The notes under the pieces are model-generated. The model made no database searches. It was not told where the DNA came from and saw only the letters and a program-made list of their open reading frames with translations. 64,000 nucleotides of DNA. Origin: Siphonodentalium dalli (Eukaryota > Mollusca > Scaphopoda > Gadilida > Siphonodentaliidae). Location of the stretch: the NCBI GenBank assembly GCA_032622095.1, contig CP136069.1:102330278-102394277 (forward strand), written 5' to 3'. Below, in pieces: positions 23,881-36,500 of this stretch; within the stretch, counting starts at the first letter, position 1; every line of letters starts with the position of its first letter. The translations under genes and the position numbers were made by a program.

Positions 23881-24935
23881 GGGAATTAACATAGGCCTAA
23901 TTATATTCTTTATCGATTGATCTTATATTAAAAAAGAGATGTTTGTTTACCTTCAATGTTTTGCAGCGGACAGAAGCCATTTTCCGCCAGACATTGACAG
24001 TGTCAGCGCGCTTATTGTGAGCCTTGCTGCTGCGTGGTTAATAGCAGATATCGGGTGGTATTAATTATTATGTATCAGTCTGTCTGTTTGTCAACATTTT
24101 GATTTCCAGATGATAACTTGAGTTTGGTTTATTTGATCACAACTAAACTTGGTCATACAAAAATACAGGTAAATTTCAAATTTGGGTTTTGTTCAAAGAT
24201 TTTTTCGGGAGTTGTGGGCCTTTTTGAATTATAAATTTAGCATATTCTTGCTTTCCAGATATTTTGCGTTATTCTATTTGACTCATATTTTGTATGTTAG
24301 TTTATTACCTCACAATACAGGTCAAATTCAATTTTGGGTTTGGTACCCGATAGCCTATTTTCTTTGATAGTAATTGAAATATGACAATTATTTACTTTGC
24401 TAGTTTGTAAACTGGCATATTAGTATTAAGCCACACCTGGCAGTGCTCTTGTTTTACAAATTTTTTCATCGTTGTTAAACCACTCAAAAGAAGAACAAAA
24501 ATCTTCTTCACAGTACATAAGTTTGCTTTTGGTGTGTTCGGTTGTGCGCCAAAGATTATCGTGGGTGAGCTTTCACTGGATGGCAATTTGGATTTAAATC
24601 AGTGTTGTCACGAAATGATAATAAAATTGAAAAAAAATATATATATTGTTATTAAACCACCCAAATTGTACAACTTCAAGTGCATGACTACATGAGTTGG
24701 ATCTTCAACAGTGACCCCCCTACCCCCATCTCTGTCCACCCCCTTGTAATATGTCCTATGTCCTGGCTATGACCCTTTGAAGCCCTATGCACCTTTGCAG
24801 GGTAGGGTGAAGAGGGTACCGGACCACCAGTATAGGGGGTGGCAGAATTGACTAGGAGGGGTGGCAGAATTGACTGGGAGGGTAATAAGGCGGTTAGGCT
24901 GTGTGTACATATATTAGGCTACAAACACCTTTATT
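23881..24935. other. Spacer with a decayed family-D-like core
   Basis: About 24077-24365 carries GTCTGTCTGTTTGTC and TTCCAGATGATAACTTGAGT, matching D/H cores without recognisable ends. The remainder, including a C-rich patch at about 24715-24750, has no gene signal. Confidence 0.45.
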
Positions 24936-25724
24936 AGCTCAACTTACTTTGTAAGTTTAAGCTATTGCCATGGATTGGCGTCCGTGTGTGCGTGTGTCCG
25001 TCAACAATTTCCTTTCCCGCGGGCTACAGGTCATATCTTTGGTCTGATCTTTATGAAATTTGTCATGAATGATGACATTGACATGTAGATGGGAACGAGT
25101 CATTTTGGGGTCATTCGGCAAAAAAAACATGGCCGCCAGAAGCCATTTTGGATTTCAAAATTCAATCCATTGGCGCGGGCTACAGGTCATACTGCTCGTC
25201 TGATCATCATGAAATTTGTCATGGATGTTAATATTGACATGTAGATGTGAACGAGTCATTTTTGGATTCGACAAAAAAACATGGCCGCCAGTGGCCATCT
25301 TGGATTTCAAAATTCAATCCATTAGCACGGTCTACAGGTCGTACTGTTCGTCTGATCATCATGAAATTTATCATGGATGTTAACAATGACGTGTAGATGG
25401 GAACGAGTCATTTTGGGGTCATTCGGCCAAAAAACATGACCGCCAGCAGCCATCTTGGATTTTACTCTTTACATGACTAAATCCTTTGACACAGGCTACA
25501 GGTCTTTTGTCGGATCATCATGAAATTTGTGATGGATGTTAGCATTGACATGTAAATGGGAACGAGTCTTTTTGGGGTCATTCGGCAAAAAAACATGGCT
25601 GCTAGTGGCCATATTGGATTTTACTAGGCCTTTCAACTTTCCACATTCCTAATCACTCCATTGACTGTAACACATGAAATTATTCCCTTTCCAAGTTGAG
25701 CTACAGTGTCATTGGCACTTTCAT
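24936..25724 (+). mobile_element. Hairpin element family A, copy A2
   Basis: It has the same 5' hairpin (AGCTCAACTTAC/GTAAGTTTAAGCT) and about four core units of 160 bp with GACATGTAGATGGGAACGAG. The 3' end is AAGTTGAGCTACAGTGTCAT, TGGCACT, TTCATT. It is shorter than A1 because it has fewer core units. Confidence 0.85.
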
Positions 25725-25872
25725 TTCACTCTTAATCCATAATGTAAACCGCGAGTGATCAGTGTGCGTACAATTAATTCCGGCTTGTTATATAGCAAAA
25801 TTTTCTGTATTTATATGGTAACAGAAAAACATGTACGTTATTAAGATGGGTTTCGTATTGCCTCCGTATAAC

Positions 25873-26640
25873 CTAATTTATTAACCCTCCCCCATAAATG
25901 CGATTTTTGTCAACTTGAATGAAAACTGAAAACGTCAATGACACATTTAGCTGACAAATTGCAGTCTTTGTGCACACAAAAGAGATGACGGGATCCACAG
26001 AACCATCAACGACTTGCCACCCCATGTCTTCTGGACTCAACGTGAATGGGTCAGAGGTGTGACTCAGACACCAGATGTGTGTTTGGTATTTGGCCCTTTT
26101 AACATGCTGCATAAACATGTCGTCCGTTGGCAGCAGAGCTGCAGCTGTTTTATCAGAAGCGGAAGCAATGTGGCAGCGAATTTCGTTGAAGTCGACAAAT
26201 TTGCCCAACTTCTTTTCATTGACAGAAAACCGCATAGCGTATTTTCTTGCAATTTGAATGGATTCCTGATTTGTGCTGCTTGTCCCGAAATGCATCTATT
26301 ATGCACCGACGTTCTTCATGAACACAGAAAAGGTGGTTTTATTCCCCACTTTGAAAAAAAGAACTTGTGTCGCACCCAGTTAATGCATGCATAGCAGGTA
26401 GACAAGAACATATGTCACCACCAAGGGTTTCAGCTATGTCATGTATAGGCATGTAATGATGCCGTGTGGTGGTTTTCCCAGCATGGCCAGCATTCATGAA
26501 AACTGCTTCCGATAAGACCATTTGACATGTAGTATACAAGAAGCACCATCACATCAGTGTCGTCACACTTAACTACGATACGATCTACATTGTTGGCAAT
26601 CATAACACAATGAAAGATCTGCCTCTTCGTTCATCTAGAT
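25873..26640 (-). pseudogene. PIN-like and C-terminal region of the TGCD-family ORF
   Basis: VKCDDTDVMVLLVYYMSNG (about 26.55 kb) supplies a DxD acidic box. After a frameshift, HDIAETLGGDICSCLPAMHA and LTGCDTSSFF follow, the family's signature. Two adjacent stops near 26290 precede the RKYAMRFSVNEKKLGKFVDF segment and the LLPTDDMFMQHVKRAKYQTH helix region. The tail ISFVCTKTAICQ has too few cysteines for a full CXC domain, so that part is missing or eroded. Confidence 0.65.
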
Positions 26641-26887
26641 ATTCAACCGATTTCTCAACCAAGTAGTTGGACATGAAAGCTGCCAAGGAAGACTTGTTTT
26701 CAGCGTGTGTGAGGAATCGTCAGTAATTTGGAACTGGTCGAGTCCCCATGACCACATACGTGCTGCGACCTTGATCAGAACTTGCCCTTCTTTGTCGTTC
26801 CATACTCTTCACAGATTTTTCGTGATCGTAACGATCGAAGACAAGGATAACTTCTTGTACCCCAGATTGCTTCCACAGATATATCAG

Positions 26888-27851
26888 TCATTTGAGAACA
26901 ATGCTGGCGAGATCGTCAAATGTCGTGAAGTTGATTTCTGATAGGGTACAGAGAAGCGCCATTGCATTGATGATATACGTTGTTTTAACTCTCGTGGCTG
27001 GGTCTGGAAGGGAGTTCATCTGTGGACAATGTGATTCTAGCTTCGCAGCAAGGTCAGCTTTGTTGGTTTTACAAAAGGTGCCATCTGGATTGAAAAGAGA
27101 TGGCGGTACTGTCGCCAGTTCGTTCTTTAAAACAGTCTTTATACTAACGTCTCTGTTTTTGGCGACAATCAACAACCTTCTAAACAACACCTCAGGATCC
27201 AACGATATGGTCTTGCTTTGTGATGTCATCGGCTTTTTCATATCGGCAAAGGTCACTACCTTTGGATTAGACACCTTCTGCCAGAAGCTTACCTGTTTAG
27301 TATCCGACGAGAGTCTTTGGGCGAATAATTCTGCGGCAGTGGTCTTGGCCTTACTCAAACACACATCCAACACCTGTACTTCTTGGCTTGCAACGAGTCC
27401 AGTAGATATGTTTATGAGGTCGCTTGGAACAGAGTTTAAATCGAATGGATTTTGCCAGTCATTTGTCAACAAGGAAACCATCCTCGATAAATCACATTCA
27501 TCTCGGGAAACTCGGATAGGAGATAAAATTCCTCGTGTTTTCTCTTGTCAGGCTTGTCGTTCACAAGGCGCTTTCATCACAGAGGCATACTCCCCAGATA
27601 AATGCCTGGTCAAAATCCACCTCACCCTGGCTCCTTTTCTGAGAGTTAAGCCAACAACACCACCATGACTCTTGCACTCTCTATTAAATGATTGCTCCAA
27701 AGCCTGATCCGTTGGTACACTTTTAAAAGCCTGTGACGATCGTCTGATCACAAACGCCCCATGTTGCATCTGTGTGTACGAATCTGGGTGAGTTGTTTCC
27801 ATGTCAATCATTTCTGCGATGTAGACTGGTACCCACTTTGAGTAGTTGTTT
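26888..27851 (-). pseudogene. C-terminal linker region of the TGCD-family ORF
   Basis: Directly across element F2 the frame continues NNYSKWVPVYIAEMIDM, DQALEQSFNRECKSHGGVVG and RWILTRHLSGEYASVM. After a stop come DWQNPFDLNSVPSDLINIST, FRRLLIVAKNRDVS and a TVPPSLFNPDGTFCKTNKAD segment. The PPSLF...KADL string is a family hallmark. The last open piece is 197 residues long, the longest intact stretch of the gene. Confidence 0.7.
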
Positions 27852-29053
27852 TTATGTTTACCCATACCATAGTATGGTAAACATAGTGTCGTTGCCCGGA
27901 TTGACCACTCGTCGTTGGTCCGTCTGTCTGTCCGTCTGTCCGTCTGTCTGTCCGTAGACACTTTACAAGTAATGCGATAACTCAAACATTTTTTATCCGA
28001 TCGAAACCAAATTTTGTATATAGGTTTCTCAGCCCAAAATACAGATCGAGTTCGAATTTGGGTTTGATCCGAGATTTTGTTACAGAGTTATGGCCCTTTT
28101 TCAACTTATAATTCACGCATTCTGCCATAACTCAAACATTTTTTATCCGATTGGAACCAAATTTGGTATGTGAGTTTCACAGCCCAAAATACAGATCGAG
28201 TTCGAATATGGGTTTGATCCGATTAATTTTAAACGAGTTATGACCCTTTTTCGAAAAAAAATTGAAAAATTGAATCGATTTAAAAAAAAAATTATTTTTA
28301 ACTTTTATAATAATAATAAAAAAAATGTCATTGACATTGTCATTTGTTTTCATTTAGATATTGATGATTATGATAAAAAGATTTCCAATGTGTCCCTTTA
28401 ATTTTTTTTAATAAGTTAAAAAAAATTGAAAAACTAACACCATTAATATAACTCTGCCAAGGGTACCCCGAATCACCACACCAAATTTGATTAAATCGGT
28501 CCAAAATCTTGTGTTATGTACTGGTAAATCTGTTTGGAGCAACATTAAATCCAATTCACCAATTGCCTTTGGACTTATGCCAATGTGCAAATAATCTGAT
28601 ACATAAGGCTATGGCATCTAATTTAAAATAAAGATTCAACAATAAACATCACATGCTATTAACAGTAGACATGGACATCTGTGCTGCTATATAATTGATA
28701 TTAATGGGTCAGTGGTGAGGTTGCTTATCTGTATACTAGGACACATTATTATTGTAAACTTAAATTGGACTCTCTTAACCCAAGTATTCCATGTCCAGGT
28801 CACACCTACACATTTAACCCATGGGCTTGCTGGCTGTGGCGGTTTAGCATTACAGATTATGTACCAGTGCATTCTCTTATATAAATGCCAGTGACCCATA
28901 AATTCCAATAATTTGTGTTATGTACATTTGTCTATAATAGTACATAACAGTATACTCTATAATTGAACACCAAAACTCTCATTTATCCGATCATATTAAA
29001 TTTTTATCGCCAAGGGATGGGTTAACATCTGCCGATCGTGATCGGCCTCTCGT
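27852..29053 (+). mobile_element. Hairpin element family F, copy F2 (inside TGCD ORF)
   Basis: The 5' hairpin is ATGTTTACCCATACC/GGTAAACAT, then CCGTCTGTCTG and cores with GAACCAAATTTGGTATGTGA. The 3' hairpin is GCCGATCGTGATCGGC followed by CTCTCGTTT. It sits in a T run. The host gene's codons on each side read in one frame (...FTASR, NNYSKW...), so the insertion is clean, without a visible target duplication. Confidence 0.85.
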
Positions 29054-29055
29054 TT

Positions 29056-30678
29056 CTGGAGGCAGTGAACTATGGTACGGTTTCCTAGACAGAATCAAGG
29101 TGTAAGCTAAAATTACAGTCCCGGTCAGCTCGTAACAACCTGAGTAATATCAAGCCCGCACACAGTAATTCGTACCAGTATGCGAATGTGTGTAACGCTT
29201 CTATGCCAATTTTGGCAAATTCGTTCAACTTTATCATTGTCGTCAATACTTCTGCCATTGCAACATCAATCACCTCCATCACACGCAAGTGGTCTCCCAG
29301 CGAAAAGGCCTGTTCCATTGTTTGATGTGGTTTGACAAAACTGTTGATGACAATTCTGATTCATGGTTCGACATCCACTCGGATGCTGCATCCACAAAAA
29401 CTCGGTTAAAGGCTCCAACACACAATATGATTCCCTGGACTGTCCTTGAATACTGTTTTCCTTGTAAGATTTGTTGTGCAGTCTGTGGTGCATAAGCATC
29501 TGACTTCACTGAGAGTGAAAGCAATCCACCATCTCTGTATAGCTTGCCAACCGCAGCAATGAATGCCATTGCAAGGTGCATTCCACCCAATCTCATGGTA
29601 ACTTTATCGTCGATGTCATCAGGCCCCTGCCAGACCACCTCTTGTGCTTTCTTATATATGGCCGTATCAGCGGTCACAAGGATATGGTCTTGTCCTAGCT
29701 TCGAAGCTGTATTTACAAGCGATTTCAGAATGTGGTATATTGTTGGCAAGTCCGAAGGTGAAGCATTGACGCAAGGCAAGTATCTTGTAGCAGACACACC
29801 CATGTATGATTCAAGCAACGCACTATTGAATCCGAACCAACTGGGAATTTTTTGGTCATCTGGATTGTTTTTTTGCATAGCCAGCCAGATTAGATTGATT
29901 GCCTCAGACTTCTGGTAACTATCTGACAAAGTTGTCACATCCATTATGTCACTCTTAACAGCAGCTTTTGGTTCTGGTCTAACAGAGGGTTTGCGATATT
30001 GTTCAATTGAAACTTCGCTTGCGATCGCTGTACCAGATAGTGATTTTCTTCTCCTTTTCGCTATTATTCTTGGCACAACAGAACTAGCCTTTCTTGATAT
30101 ATTACACTGGCCATGGCATGCGTGGTGTTTTTACCATCCCATGTCTCCTCATTTTGATCAAAGTTATCAATGGCTGCATGAATATGAGACATACCACCTT
30201 CAGTATGACTGAGACCAAACAAAGTAGATTCATTTTCACTCATGGACGAGCAATCCTCAGCTACAGCTGTTAGAAACATCCTTACTAGGTCATAAGAGGC
30301 ACAAAACCTCAGGCTGTTTAGTTCTTCGATAAGCTGATGACTTCCATAATCGTGCTGCAGCTGTACAGCTAACCCAAATGTGAGAGAAGTAAACACCACC
30401 TCTGCGTGATGCAGCTATTATGGCATGACATATGCTGTCGTCTTTGTGCAAATATCTGACTAATTTTCAGCACTCACACGCACATGGTCGAAGCTTTCTT
30501 GATTTATCAACCATCTGATGAAATCATACACCTCATTAGGAATGAAACTCCTGTATTCATCAAGCGAAATTTTGCTTGATGTCATTGTCTGAGATGTCTG
30601 ATATATATTTCCGCAAAACACGTGCTGCAGAGTGGAGTAGATGAGTCTTAGTCTGATCACATATGCTACTGGATGCAT
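29056..30678 (-). pseudogene. Middle domain of the TGCD-family ORF
   Basis: Segments are SLDEYRSFIPNEVYDFIRWL (30.57 kb), LAVQLQHDYGSHQLIEELNS with RFCASYDLVRMFL (30.3 kb), SWFGFNSALLES, HILVTADTAIYKKAQEVVW and MRLGGMHLAMAFIAAVGKLY (29.55 kb). A frameshift near 29310 leads to ALHTFAYWYELLCAGLILLR. Two in-frame TAG stops lie at 29070-29096, in a stretch reading LHLDSV-stop-ETVP-stop-FTASR. The D-x-AIY and G-x-H residues resemble an RNase H-like or transposase core, but no catalytic set can be proven. Confidence 0.65.
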
Positions 30679-30952
30679 GGAGTGTCATTGGAGAATCAGG
30701 GTTGTCAATGCGTTCTTGCAATTTGGCAACTAGCTTATAAGGGCATCTCCAACAGTAATTGCACTGGAGCAGATAAGGTCAGATTTTCCAGGAACATTAA
30801 TAAAAGACAATGTTTTGCAAAGATCCTGAATTTTTGTTTTCAATTTCCAAGAAGAATACAGTCTGTGTTTTCTGCACCTTTCTCTTCTTGCAGTTCACGA
30901 AATCGACAATGTGCAAACAATAAGGTTTTGAATTTTACAGTTTCACTGTCAT

Positions 30953-31631
30953 TTACCAGTAATTCTTGTTGTTGACACCATCATTGGAATCCGCCTTCCT
31001 TTTTGCAGCCACAATATTCCTAACTCTTATGTAACTACAGATGCAATCTCGATGGTATTTAGCATTGTAAGCGAATAGGTCCTCATAGTATAACATCCAT
31101 TGTTCAACCTCGTGATCATGCCTCTCCCTTGCAGCTTTTAGGACCTGTTGTCGTGTATCCTCTCCTGTTCCAGTAGCAATCCCTATCAACTTGGCTCTCC
31201 ACTTTGCGTACCCCTGTACATATAAAGCACTGTTCTCTTACATTGAACTGTTTTCTTCGATGAACACATTTGCTTTGTGAAGAGCTTCCGGGATTGTTAG
31301 ATACTGAATGATCTCCACTATCAGGAACACGAGGTTTGGCTGAGAATAATATTTTATCCTTTTTTGTATATGTTGACCTGCATCTTGTATGGAAACGCAC
31401 TTTCAATGAGAGATTAAGGATTTCTTTCTTGAATGGGTTAATGTTCTCATAAACTTCATCACTGAGTGCATCTGTTACCTCTAGTATTCGTTTCAAGCCG
31501 CCACTTTTAGGATTTCTGACAAATTCTTCATCACAACCAAGTGGTTTAAAACAAATGATACATTTATCAGTGTCCAGAACCCGACCTTTTTTCTCGGGAG
31601 GAGGTTTCCCCATCAGTGGGATCTCTGGCAC
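30953..31631 (-). pseudogene. N-terminal Cys/His region of the TGCD-family ORF
   Basis: MPEIPLMGKPPPEKKGRV opens the frame at 31631. Then come DKCIICFKPLG, VRFHTRCRSTYTKKD and REQCFICTG, pairs of CxxC and Cys/His that suggest zinc binding. A frameshift near 31200 moves the reading to KWRAKLIGIATGTGEDTRQQ and AYNAKYHRDCICSYIRVRN. The A-YHR-C motif is typical of the family. The ATG at 31629-31631 is the only plausible start seen. Confidence 0.65.
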
Positions 31632-31639
31632 TACTCATT

Positions 31640-33160
31640 TTATGTCAGCCACCATACTGAGAAACCTGGAAGTAAAATACAGGCAAAATCAGAATAAATT
31701 TCAACGAAGATAATATTAAAACGACTGTTTGTGTGCGATTTCAAATTGACCATGAAATAAGAATTATATGGCAGACCTATCAGAGCGAGGATATTCGTTG
31801 TACAAGTAAATTACCATTCATTGTATATGTACATTGGTAACGCATATACAGTCACTGGGGCTAAGGTAACAAAGTGTATTCTCGGTAAGAAATAGCATTA
31901 AATAGACGACAGTCCCATTCTGCAGAACACACCAGTGAGAATAGTAGGTGTTATAGGTAACGATGAAATGGGGAACAGAGAAAAATGTATCGCGCCAGTC
32001 TGTATGGTCTGTCTACATGTATTCTGCATGGGTTTGTAAAGTGCTATCGCTGCTCCCCCACCCCTGCATTCCCTGGTGTAATCTGCTGATATGTAGGCTT
32101 CAGCACTCTAAAAAGAGTTAGCATACAGTAGATTTCAGTAACAGGTGTTGGTAACATGCTCTACTGCCCCTCCGCATTCCCTGCATATACACCACTGATC
32201 ATACCTATCTTTCTGCACTATAAATAGACATTCATCGTGTTAAAGGGTACATATTATCAGCTGTGTGTGCAAGGAAGTCGGAGGGACATCGAAACGTGTT
32301 ATTTATTACCTATCATGGACAAATTATATATTCTGTTACTGTCTAGAATGCGGAATCTCACAGTGCCTATGCATGCCAGTATTCGGACTTTCAATGCACG
32401 TGGTTTATTAAAAGGAAATACACATTAACCCCATTCCAAATGATGATTTATTAACTATATATTATGTACAACATTCATGTAAAATGCAAAATCGTATGTT
32501 CCATCACATGAAAACAAAAACACAGACATCTAATTAAAGACTAATTCGATTTGACACACAACTGAAGTCCGCGTGGAAGTGTATGGACAAAATTTGGTTA
32601 CAACAAATACATCTAGTCATTAATAGAAGAGTTCTTTTATGAGCGGCATCCGATTTCTCAAAATACGGGGTAGGGTAGTTGAAACGCTAAAATCTAATAA
32701 ATGCAAAGACTATTTTGGAACATGTTTGGTATAAAATTGAATGTTATATAATATAGATGTTTTCTAGAATTGCGCTGTATCCAACCAGTGCACGCAGTTC
32801 CGCACATCTCAGGTCGAAAATGTCAGTCGTCGTATTTTTTTTCGGAAATTTAGTTAAAAATTTCAACAAAATAATTTCTGACCCAAATTGTTGTATTAAA
32901 CCAATTTAAACCGGTCAATTTGAGCGTGTTCACTGCATCCACAGGCCAATTGTGATGCGTAAGGTGCAAAAAATTAAATATTCCCATTTTTTTGCATTTT
33001 TTATCGAAAAATGTCATTTTTCGCATCTTTGCACGTGGAATCGAAAGGGCAAAATACCATTTCCAGACGAAGAATATGATACTTGGATCGAAAAAAATCG
33101 ATTCAAGTAGTTATACCTCGGGAGGGGTACATGCCACAATTTGAGAGTTGACCGCTACAC
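31640..33160. other. Non-coding spacer upstream of the TGCD ORF
   Basis: No domain-bearing frame is present. A patch at 32800-33110 is rich in AAAAATT/AATTTTT runs. If the minus-strand ORF was once expressed, its promoter would lie here, but no convincing TATA or initiator was identified. Confidence 0.4.
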
Positions 33161-33164
33161 TATA

Positions 33165-33236
33165 ATCACTCCATTGACTGTTATCACATGAATTTATCCC
33201 TTCTCCAGTTGAACTACAGTGTCATTGATACTTTCA
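33165..33236 (+). mobile_element. Solo 3' end of a family-A element
   Basis: ATCACTCCATTGACTGTTAT, AGTTGAACTACAGTGTCATT and GATACTTTCATT match the last 70-80 bp of A2. No 5' hairpin or cores of this copy are adjacent, so it is a truncated 3' remnant. Confidence 0.75.
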
Positions 33237-33487
33237 TTTTCAAAATACTAATTTTAATATGGTTTGATATATAAAAAAATTTGAATTGCCAAAATGCTAT
33301 TACCTGTGAACTTCCTGTGAACCCAAATTTCTTAAGGTCTGCACTAGGCGGAAGTATTGATGCGCATGTGTAATAAGATGACCGTTATTCCATGAATATG
33401 ACCTCCTAATTATAATATTAACGAAATAACGGCCATAGTCATAATGCACGTTATTTCGTAAAAATGTCGCCTTAATATCCAATCCAG

Positions 33488-33490
<3 letters not shown>

Positions 33491-33518
<28 letters not shown>
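33491..33518. repeat. (TA)n microsatellite
   Basis: A run of about 14 TA units lies immediately before the 5' hairpin of element C2. Confidence 0.85.
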
Positions 33519-33521
<3 letters not shown>

Positions 33522-36500
33522 CCCTCCTTTAAAAAAAAGGGGTATATACTGTTTTGCACATGTCCGTCCGTCCGTCTAGCCGTGCGTTTTAGCGTCCCTC
33601 CGTACGTCCGTCCGATGTCTGTTCATGTCATAACTTGAACAGTAGTGCTCGGATTTCAATGAAATTAATTATGGATGTTCACTACTATGAGGACATTAAA
33701 TAGAGGGTTCCATCGTTTTGTTAGCTCAACTTTACTTTGTAAAGTTTGAGCTATTGCCATGGGTTGGTATCCGTCGTCCGTGTGTGAGGGTGTGTGTGTG
33801 TGTGTGTGGGGGTGTGTGTGCGTGTGTGTGATGCGTCAACAATTTCCTTTAGCACGGGCTACAGTTCGTACCTTTGGTCCGATTATTATCAAATTTGTCA
33901 TGGATGTTGACATTGACATGTAGATGGGAACGAGTCATTTTGGGGTCATTCGGAAAAAAAACATGGCTGCAATCGGCCATCTTGGATTTCAAAATTCAAT
34001 CCATTAGCACGGGCTACAGGCCGTACTGTTCGTCTTATTGTCATGAAATTTGTCATGAATGTTAACAATGACATGTAGATGGGAACGAGTCATTTTGGGG
34101 TCAATCGGCCGAAAAACATGGCCGCCAGCAGCCATCTTGGATTTTACTCTTTGTATGACTAAATCCTTTAGCACGGGCTTCAGGTCGTACCTTTAGTCTG
34201 ATCAACATAAAATTTGTCATGAATGTTAATAATGACATGTAGATGGGAACGAGTCATTTTGGGGTCATTCGGCCAAAAAACATGGCCGCCAGCAGCCATC
34301 TTGGATTTTACTTTTTGTATGACTAAATCCTTTAGCACGGGCTACAGTTCGTACTTTAGTCTGATAATTAAAAAATTTGTCATGGATGTTAACAATGGCA
34401 TGTAGATGGGAACGAGTCATTTTGGGGTCATTCCGACAAAAAACATGGCCGCCAGCAGCCATCTTTGATTTCAAAATTTAATTCATTAGCACGGGCCACA
34501 GGTCGTACTGTTCGTCTTATCATCATGAAATTTGTCATGGATGTTAATACATGTATTGACATGTAGATGGGAACGAGTCATTTTGGGGTCATTCGGCCAA
34601 AAAACATGGCCGCCAGCAGCCATCTTGGATTTTACTCTATGATGACTAAATTCTTTAGCACGGGCTACAGGTCGTACCTTCAGTCTGATCATCATAAAAT
34701 TTGTCATGAATGTTAACAATGACATGTAGATGGGAACAAGTCATTTTAGGGTCATTTGGCCGAAAAACATGGCCACCAGCAGCCATCTTGAATTTTACTC
34801 TTTGTATCACTAAATTCTTTAGCACGGGCTACAGGTCGTACCTTTAGTCTGATCATCATAAAATTTGTCATGAATGTTAACAATGACATGTAGATGGGAA
34901 CGAGTCATTTTAGGGTCATTTGGCCGAAAAACATGGCCGCCAGCAGCCATCTTGGATTTTACTCTTTGTATGACTAAATCCTTTAGCACGGGCTACAGTT
35001 CGTACCATTAGTCTGATAATTATAAAACTTGTCATGGATGTTAACAATGGCATGTAGATGGGAACGAGTCATTTTGGGGTCATTCCGACAAAAAACATGG
35101 CCGCTGGCAGCCATCTTTGATTTCAAAATTCAATCCATTAGCACAGGCTACAGGTCGTACTGTTAGTCTGATCATCATGAAATTTGTCATGGATGTTAAT
35201 ATTGACATGTAGATGAGAACGAGTGATTTTGGGGTCGTTCGGCCAAAAAACATGGCCGCCAGCAGCCATCTTGGATTTTACTCTTTGCATGACTAAATCC
35301 TTTCCCGCGGGTTACAGGTCGTAGCTTTGATCAGGACTTCATGAAATTTGTCATGGATGTTAACAATGACATGTAGATGGGAACGAGTCATTTTGGGGTT
35401 GTTCAGCCAAAAAACATGGCCACCAGCAGCCATCTTGGATTTTACTCTTTGCATGACTAAATCCTTTGGTGCGGGCTGCAGGTCATACCTTTGGTAGGAT
35501 CTTCATGAAATTTGTCATGGCTACATTGACATGTAGATGGGAATGAGTCATTTCGGGGTCATTCGACCAAAAAACATGGCCACTGGTGGCCCATCTTGGA
35601 TTTCAAAATTAAATCCATTGGCGCGGGCGGGCTACATGTACTATTCGTCTGATAATCATGAAATTTGTCATGGATGTTAATATTGACATGTAGATCGGAA
35701 CGAGTCATTTTGGGGTCGTTCGGCCAAAAAACATGGCCGCCAGCAACCATCTTGGATTTTACTCTTTGCATGACGAAATCCTTTGGTGCAGGCTACAGGT
35801 TGTAGCTTTGGTCGGATCTTCATAAAATTTGTCATGGATGTTAATAATGACATGTAGATGGGAACGAGTTCTTATGGGGTCATTCGGCCAAAAAACATGG
35901 CCACCAGCAGCCATCTTGGATTTTACTCTTTGCATGACTAAATCCTTTGGCACAGGTAAGACATTTCAATCAGCATCTTTCCTATTTCTCCATTTACTGT
36001 AAACCATTAAATTATTCCCCTACCTAAGTCATTGACACTTTCATTTGGATTTTCCATTCTAGAGTTATTCATCTTTGTTTATCTGGAAATGTTGGCTTTT
36101 TGGTCCGTCTGGTGTCTGTTCATGTTGTAACTTCAACAGTTGTGCTAGTATCTCAATGAAATTTGGTATGGATGTTCACAACTATGAGGACATTAAATAG
36201 AGGGTTCCATCGTTTTGTTCGGATTTCCCATTCTAGAGTTATTAATCTTTGTTTATCTGGATATGTTGGATTTTTGGTCCGTCTGGTGTCTGTTCATTTC
36301 ATAACTTGAACAGTAGTGCTCGGATCTCAATGAAATTTTGTATGGATGTTCACTACTATGAGGGCATTCAATAGAGGTTTACATCGTTTTGTTTGGATTT
36401 TCCATTCTAGAGTTATTCATCTTTGTTTATCTGGAAATGTTGGCTTTTTGGTCTGTCTGGTGACTGTTCATGTCGTAACTTCAACAGTTGTGCTGGGATC

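Larger units (their letters stand above)
25873..31631 (-). pseudogene. Multi-copy invertebrate PIN-like/TGCD-motif ORF, decayed
   Basis: Collinear minus-strand segments run N to C from 31631 to 25873 and, by memory of its sequence motifs, match a large uncharacterised family that is repeated in corals, lancelets and molluscs and often ends in a CXC (tesmin/TSO1-like) region. Segments are an N-terminal Cys/His region, a middle domain with TADTAIYKKAQE and MRLGGMHLAMAF, then TKADL-type, CDDTDVMVLLVY and HALTGCDTSSFF motifs, and a tail with LLPTDDMFMQHVKRAKYQTHIW. Frameshifts (about 31200, 29310, 26520), in-frame stops and element F2 (27852-29053) break it. No introns are evident, which fits a mobile or retrocopied origin. 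Function is unknown; the acidic motifs suggest a FEN/PIN-like nuclease fold by inference. Confidence 0.7.

Noticed and set aside
24700-24760. C-rich patch as a promoter or quadruplex site
   Set aside because: Short, irregular CCCCC runs without other promoter elements or a downstream gene.
26892-27668. 258-residue + strand open frame
   Set aside because: It is antisense to the TGCD-family ORF; the minus strand carries the family hallmarks (PPSLF, NPFDLNS), so the + frame is a shadow.
14200-36000. Open frames across hairpin-element cores, for example with SKMAAGGHVFWPNDPKMTRS
   Set aside because: They arise from the 150-165 bp period. Other copies have stops and frame changes at random, and no start or splice context is conserved.
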